This document shows, one piece after another, positions 61,364-64,000 of a stretch of 64,000 bases of DNA (positions within the stretch are counted from its first letter, which is position 1; each line of letters opens with the position of its first letter). The stretch lies in contig NZ_CP060139.1 of the NCBI RefSeq assembly GCF_014524565.1, forward strand, positions 3,479,501-3,543,500, read 5' to 3'. This DNA is from Croceimicrobium hydrocarbonivorans (GTDB lineage Bacteria; Bacteroidota; Bacteroidia; Flavobacteriales; Schleiferiaceae). Made by a program: the position numbers and the translations under genes. The notes under the pieces are model-generated. The model did not search any database, was not told the DNA's origin, and saw only the letters and a program-made list of their open reading frames with translations.

Positions 61364-61419
61364 ATAAGCAAGTTTAACCGTTATAAGCCATTTGCAAACC
61401 CTTGTCCTCAACTCGAAAA

Positions 61420-61842
61420 ATGAAATTCCTGACCATCATCCTATTGCTTCTTACTTGTAAATGGGTCGACATACAGCCCACAGACCTCGAAGTTAAATAC
61501 GTCGAAGGCGCAATGATGGGCGATTTTGAAAAACTGGAATTTACCGGCATTTGTGGTGGGACGGAAGCAATTGAAGCTCATTTTGACCAAATCCAGTATT
61601 GCAAGAAACTCGACCAGCTAAAACTAAAAGGTAGGATTACAAGCAATTATGGTGAAGCCTATCCCTACATGAGCTTTGTTACAGGAAAGGAACATCGGAA
61701 CAAAATATTTCGCAATTCTGAAATTTTGACTTCCGATTCCACCGGAACTTTTGATTTAAGCATCGACTATAAAAAGGGAGATGAGCTTTTCATTTATGGA
61801 GTGGGAACCTATATTTTGAGGACCAGAATAATGGAAAAATAA
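61420..61842 (+). CDS. small hypothetical lipoprotein
   Basis: 140 residues beginning MKFLTIILLLLTCKW, with a short lipoprotein signal (LLTC). ATG 61420 is preferred to TTG-type upstream codons of the longer frame. The mature part has a few strand-like segments (LKLKGRITSNYGEAYPYMSF; TFDLSIDYKKGDELFIYG) and resembles small carboxypeptidase-regulatory-like or transthyretin-like folds only vaguely. Unknown function. Not preceded by the shared leader. Confidence 0.5.
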   Translation: MKFLTIILLLLTCKWVDIQPTDLEVKYVEGAMMGDFEKLEFTGICGGTEAIEAHFDQIQYCKKLDQLKLKGRITSNYGEAYPYMSFVTGKEHRNKIFRNSEILTSDSTGTFDLSIDYKKGDELFIYGVGTYILRTRIMEK

Positions 61843-61991
61843 AAGCGGACTTCGCACCTTCAGTGAGTTTATGGATCTCCTCATTTCAAGTTAAGATGTT
61901 TGAAAGATGTAAATTGGAATACCCTATCCAAAAAGGTAATAGTAAGTACTCCGGCTTAGACATTAAACACTAACTGCTTTAGCTAATTGAC

Positions 61992-62435
61992 ATGAATCCT
62001 AAACTCAAAATAGTCTTTGGAGTACTATTGATCGCTGGCCTTTCCTCATTCATTAGATCAGAATCAAAGCCAATTCCTGAAAGGGAAAGGTTTTATACCA
62101 ACGAATTACAGAATGGCGATTCATTAGTAATAATTAGTTCTTTTTCGGGATGTTTTTCTGAAAGCGGTTTTACACTTGAAATTTTCATGGAATCAGATCA
62201 GATTCACCTTTCCTATCAGGAAGGTGGCAAGTCTGAACTAATAAGCAAAACGCTTCCGCTTACCTTTAAAAAGGAACTTTCTGATTTTGAGTTAAGGACA
62301 GTTCCAAATATGGCCTATGGCATAGGAACTAGCTGTAAGATGATCTTCAAATTTAATAATGAACGATTCGATACCATCAGGGAGTGCCCTCAAGAGAAAT
62401 ACTATTACAGGCTTCTAGAAAGAATAAAAAACTAG
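61992..62435 (+). CDS. small hypothetical exported protein
   Basis: 147 residues with signal-like MNPKLKIVFGVLLIAGLSSFIRSES. It has three Cys residues (SGCFSES, GTSCKMIF, IRECPQEK) and strand-like segments; no family recognised. It lies 149 bp behind the other small exported protein, and may form a pair with it. No shared leader upstream. Confidence 0.5.
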   Translation: MNPKLKIVFGVLLIAGLSSFIRSESKPIPERERFYTNELQNGDSLVIISSFSGCFSESGFTLEIFMESDQIHLSYQEGGKSELISKTLPLTFKKELSDFELRTVPNMAYGIGTSCKMIFKFNNERFDTIRECPQEKYYYRLLERIKN

Positions 62436-62699
62436 TTAGGAGGCTAGGCTTTTGGAGGGTGAATGGACTAGCTGAAAGCGGGGCTTACGGAGAGCAACCA
62501 GGCTTGGCTTTGGTGGGCGAAAAGCTGCTTCGAATTGGAAATCAGCACAGCTAAACCGCCACAATCCTTATCGGTAGCTATTCACCTTGTAGCTAAAAAA
62601 GTCCCTTGGACTCTAAAAGCGCGTTAACCTATATTGGCATCTAGATCTAAATTCCCCGCCTTTTTATCAATAAGATCAGGATCATAAATCCCTAAGCGA
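62436..62699. other. spacer before repeat copy C, no gene
   Basis: Part of a 679-bp stretch without a gene (62436-63114). No RNA gene, terminator or protein remnant could be recognised in these 264 bp. Confidence 0.5.
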
Positions 62700-62736
62700 C
62701 CTTACCAAGAAAAAGAAGCGGAGGTTCTTTTTTGAC

Positions 62737-62846
62737 TATGCTGATCTTCGCTCCCAAATATGCTGATGATTTGACTCAAACATGCTGATGGTTGCCTTCA
62801 TTCATGCTGATGTTTGGATTAAAACATAAGTATGTTTTTAATGAAT
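62737..62846. repeat. five 22-bp periodic units, copy C
   Basis: Units start at 62737, 62759, 62781, 62803 and 62825; same number, order and variable 9-mers as copy B with a handful of substitutions (for example CATGCTGATGGTT in unit 3). The matched order shows the whole array was copied as one block. Confidence 0.85.
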
Positions 62847-62994
62847 GTCTCGATTCTAGGCTTTTGCTTAGCCGGAGATGGATGGCCAATATTCATTTAT
62901 TGAATGCAGCAAGGAACTGGCGATTGAAGGCCTCGGTTTGGCTTTATAAGGATATTTTGCTTTTTGAGGCCGTGGAATGTGATGGGATAAAAAT

Positions 62995-63086
62995 GTAATT
63001 TTAGGGGAGCTAAAACCTGAATTTAATCGCAATCTAGAAGCTGCATTTTTCTGAGCTGGATCTTAGTATTGCTGAGCTTGGGTTTT
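62995..63086 (+). repeat. shared leader element, copy C (before the DUF5984-like gene)
   Basis: Identical 18-nt core at 63016-63033, 99 nt before ATG 63115, with the same flanks as copy B (TAATTTTAGGGGAGCTAAAA before it; GGATCTT-GTATTGCTGAGC-type sequence after). The -7 box of copy B is not conserved here. Confidence 0.8.
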
Positions 63087-63114
63087 GGCGTGTAATCCAT
63101 GGTCCTCAGTAGAA

Positions 63115-63924
63115 ATGATAAACTTCAAATTAAAAGATACAAAAAGCTATAAGCCAGTGGGGTCATCTACCGGCTTAAGCATGAGTTGGTATTGGCTTAC
63201 TGAGGGTGATTTGTGGATTGATTTAGGAGATTCAAGCTTGTATGAATATTCGCCTAAGGCACAAGAGTATTTCGGGGGCTTGAAATCTCAATACAATGAA
63301 TATCAAATCATTCGATTTATTGAAGATTTCACCGCATTGTTTGAAGTTATTAGTGAATCAATTCCCAATGATATTTATCGGTTAGCAGAGAACTCCGCGA
63401 AATTCCTACAGGATGCTCAAAAATGGTTGGATTTAAATGATGCTGAGGAAGACCAGCAAGATGATTTCTATTTTGAGAAATATGACAAATTAATTTCTTG
63501 GATAAATAGGAGGAGTTTGGATTCCGGTCATTTAGTTGGAGGTCCTAAGCTCTCATTCTTTAGAAATAAAGACAAAATAAGAGTCACTTGGCAAGCAGAT
63601 TATAAGCTTGAAAATGGAATTGACCTGTGGACGGCTGGAGAGGGGAGCATCGAATTTTCTTATTCGGAATTTATAAATGATGTTAAAGATTTTGGAGATA
63701 GATTCTTTAAACAAATGCAAGAACAGGTCGACTTAGCAGTTGAAAAGGAATGGAATGGCATTCAGATCGATAAGCAAAGATTGTTGGCTGAGCATAGTGA
63801 AAGAGAAATTGATTTTTGGAAACAGTTCAAGCTATTAAAAGGAAAGTCACCATCAGAAACAAAGTGGGAACTTATACGAGAACTGAAATCTCAAATGGAT
63901 GAGGAAATAAAAAGGAAAGCCTAA
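63115..63924 (+). CDS. DUF5984-like hypothetical protein
   Basis: 269 residues, soluble and acidic. The N-terminus MINFKLKDTKSYKPVG followed by SMSWYWLTEGDLWIDLGDSSLYEYS resembles the DUF5984 family (SWF/Y-LT-G-W pattern), and the middle contains a helical stretch and a YKLENGIDLWTAGEGSIEFSY block. Function unknown for the family. The longer frame from TTG 63085 is rejected in favour of ATG 63115, which keeps the same distance to the shared leader as in the nuclease-like gene. AT-rich, lone gene. The last 76 bp of the window after it show nothing recognisable. Confidence 0.6.
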   Translation: MINFKLKDTKSYKPVGSSTGLSMSWYWLTEGDLWIDLGDSSLYEYSPKAQEYFGGLKSQYNEYQIIRFIEDFTALFEVISESIPNDIYRLAENSAKFLQDAQKWLDLNDAEEDQQDDFYFEKYDKLISWINRRSLDSGHLVGGPKLSFFRNKDKIRVTWQADYKLENGIDLWTAGEGSIEFSYSEFINDVKDFGDRFFKQMQEQVDLAVEKEWNGIQIDKQRLLAEHSEREIDFWKQFKLLKGKSPSETKWELIRELKSQMDEEIKRKA

Positions 63925-64000
63925 TAAAGTCTTGTTCCTTGAGTAGATAAAGTCAAAAGCAAAACAAATTGCTTCGAATCAACCTAGACTCAATTCCTAG

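Larger units (their letters stand above)
62700..63087. repeat. long direct repeat, copy C (array plus leader)
   Basis: About 388 bp matching copy B (59802-60211) without the 38-bp insertion. The stretch GGAGATGGATGGCCAATATTC and the following 35 bases are identical between copies. Lies between the small exported proteins and the DUF5984-like gene. Confidence 0.85.

Noticed and set aside
59862-62998. Reading frames of 67-68 codons inside repeat copies B (59862-60065) and C (62792-62998)
   Set aside because: They share only a short identical stretch (RWMANIHLLNAARNW) because the DNA is repeated; the frames start differently, and the 22-bp period and the 38-bp insertion are not multiples of three.
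58003-63087. The repeats as insertion sequences
   Set aside because: No terminal inverted repeats, target duplications or transposase reading frame were found in any copy.
57990-63120. The island as a classical integron
   Set aside because: No integron integrase, the shared element precedes genes rather than following them, and it lacks the attC-type R/L box palindromes.

Overview
The window looks like chromosomal DNA of a member of the Bacteroidota, most likely a marine Flavobacteriales lineage (Cryomorphaceae/Schleiferiaceae-like; this placement is inference). The evidence is two proteins with type B type IX secretion (T9SS) C-terminal domains, SusD-free outer-membrane barrels and lipoproteins, a UbiA-type geranylgeranylglycerol-phosphate transferase homologue, a CXXXY-type CcmE, an absence of Shine-Dalgarno sites, and repeated TAnnTTTG -7 promoter boxes that are specific to the Bacteroidota sigma factor. 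No rRNA, tRNA, CRISPR array, transposase or integrase was seen.

1-57.8 kb is dense core genome. 0-8.6 kb: the end of an MsbA-like ABC exporter, a YeiH transporter, two small barrels, an SPFH protein, a DnaJ membrane protein, then hisS overlapping hutH. 8.6-21 kb: a large T9SS cargo protein, a minus-strand operon tsaD-rsmE-DUF4159-AI-2E-THUMP-like methyltransferase, and divergent tamB. 21-29 kb: pyrR-pyrB-rnz, mpl, two tandem MbnP-like lipoproteins, an acyltransferase, a CoA-type NUDIX hydrolase and a divergent oxyR. 29-35.5 kb: a Lon-substrate-domain protein, a cyclophilin lipoprotein, a compact structured RNA/26-codon ORF unit with its own promoter and terminator, a tricorn/S41 protease and a C1 peptidase. 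35.5-44 kb: hutG-hutI (with hutH at 7 kb these give three of four steps of histidine degradation; hutU is not in the window), an envelope lipoprotein/barrel pair, an orphan solute-binding lipoprotein, a spermidine-synthase-like enzyme and a zinc-ribbon gene broken by an in-frame TAA. 44-57.8 kb: NhaC antiporter, the DUF2520-kdsC-ubiA-maf operon, a second T9SS cargo protein, the cytochrome c maturation cluster ccmB-ccmC-ccmD-ccmE-ccmF, and a few single genes ending with a glutathione peroxidase.

57.8-64 kb is an accessory island that looks different: visibly more AT-rich genes, long spacers and no operons. It holds an orphan AAA+ (ORC/CDC6-like) ATPase, a protein with a C-terminal PD-(D/E)XK nuclease signature, two small exported proteins and a DUF5984-like protein. 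The ATPase, nuclease-like and DUF5984-like genes are each preceded, 97-106 nt before the start codon, by the same ~90-bp leader containing an identical 18-nt core. Two copies lie inside a longer ~390-410 bp direct repeat that also carries exactly five units of a 22-bp periodic, partly palindromic sequence. This shared-leader array of unrelated solitary genes is the best candidate in the window for an undescribed system.

Two genome-wide habits are visible. Several genes have a -7 box only 4-6 nt before the start codon, so their mRNAs are probably leaderless. Five of six convergent gene pairs overlap tail-to-tail by exactly 4 nt, sharing their stop codons.
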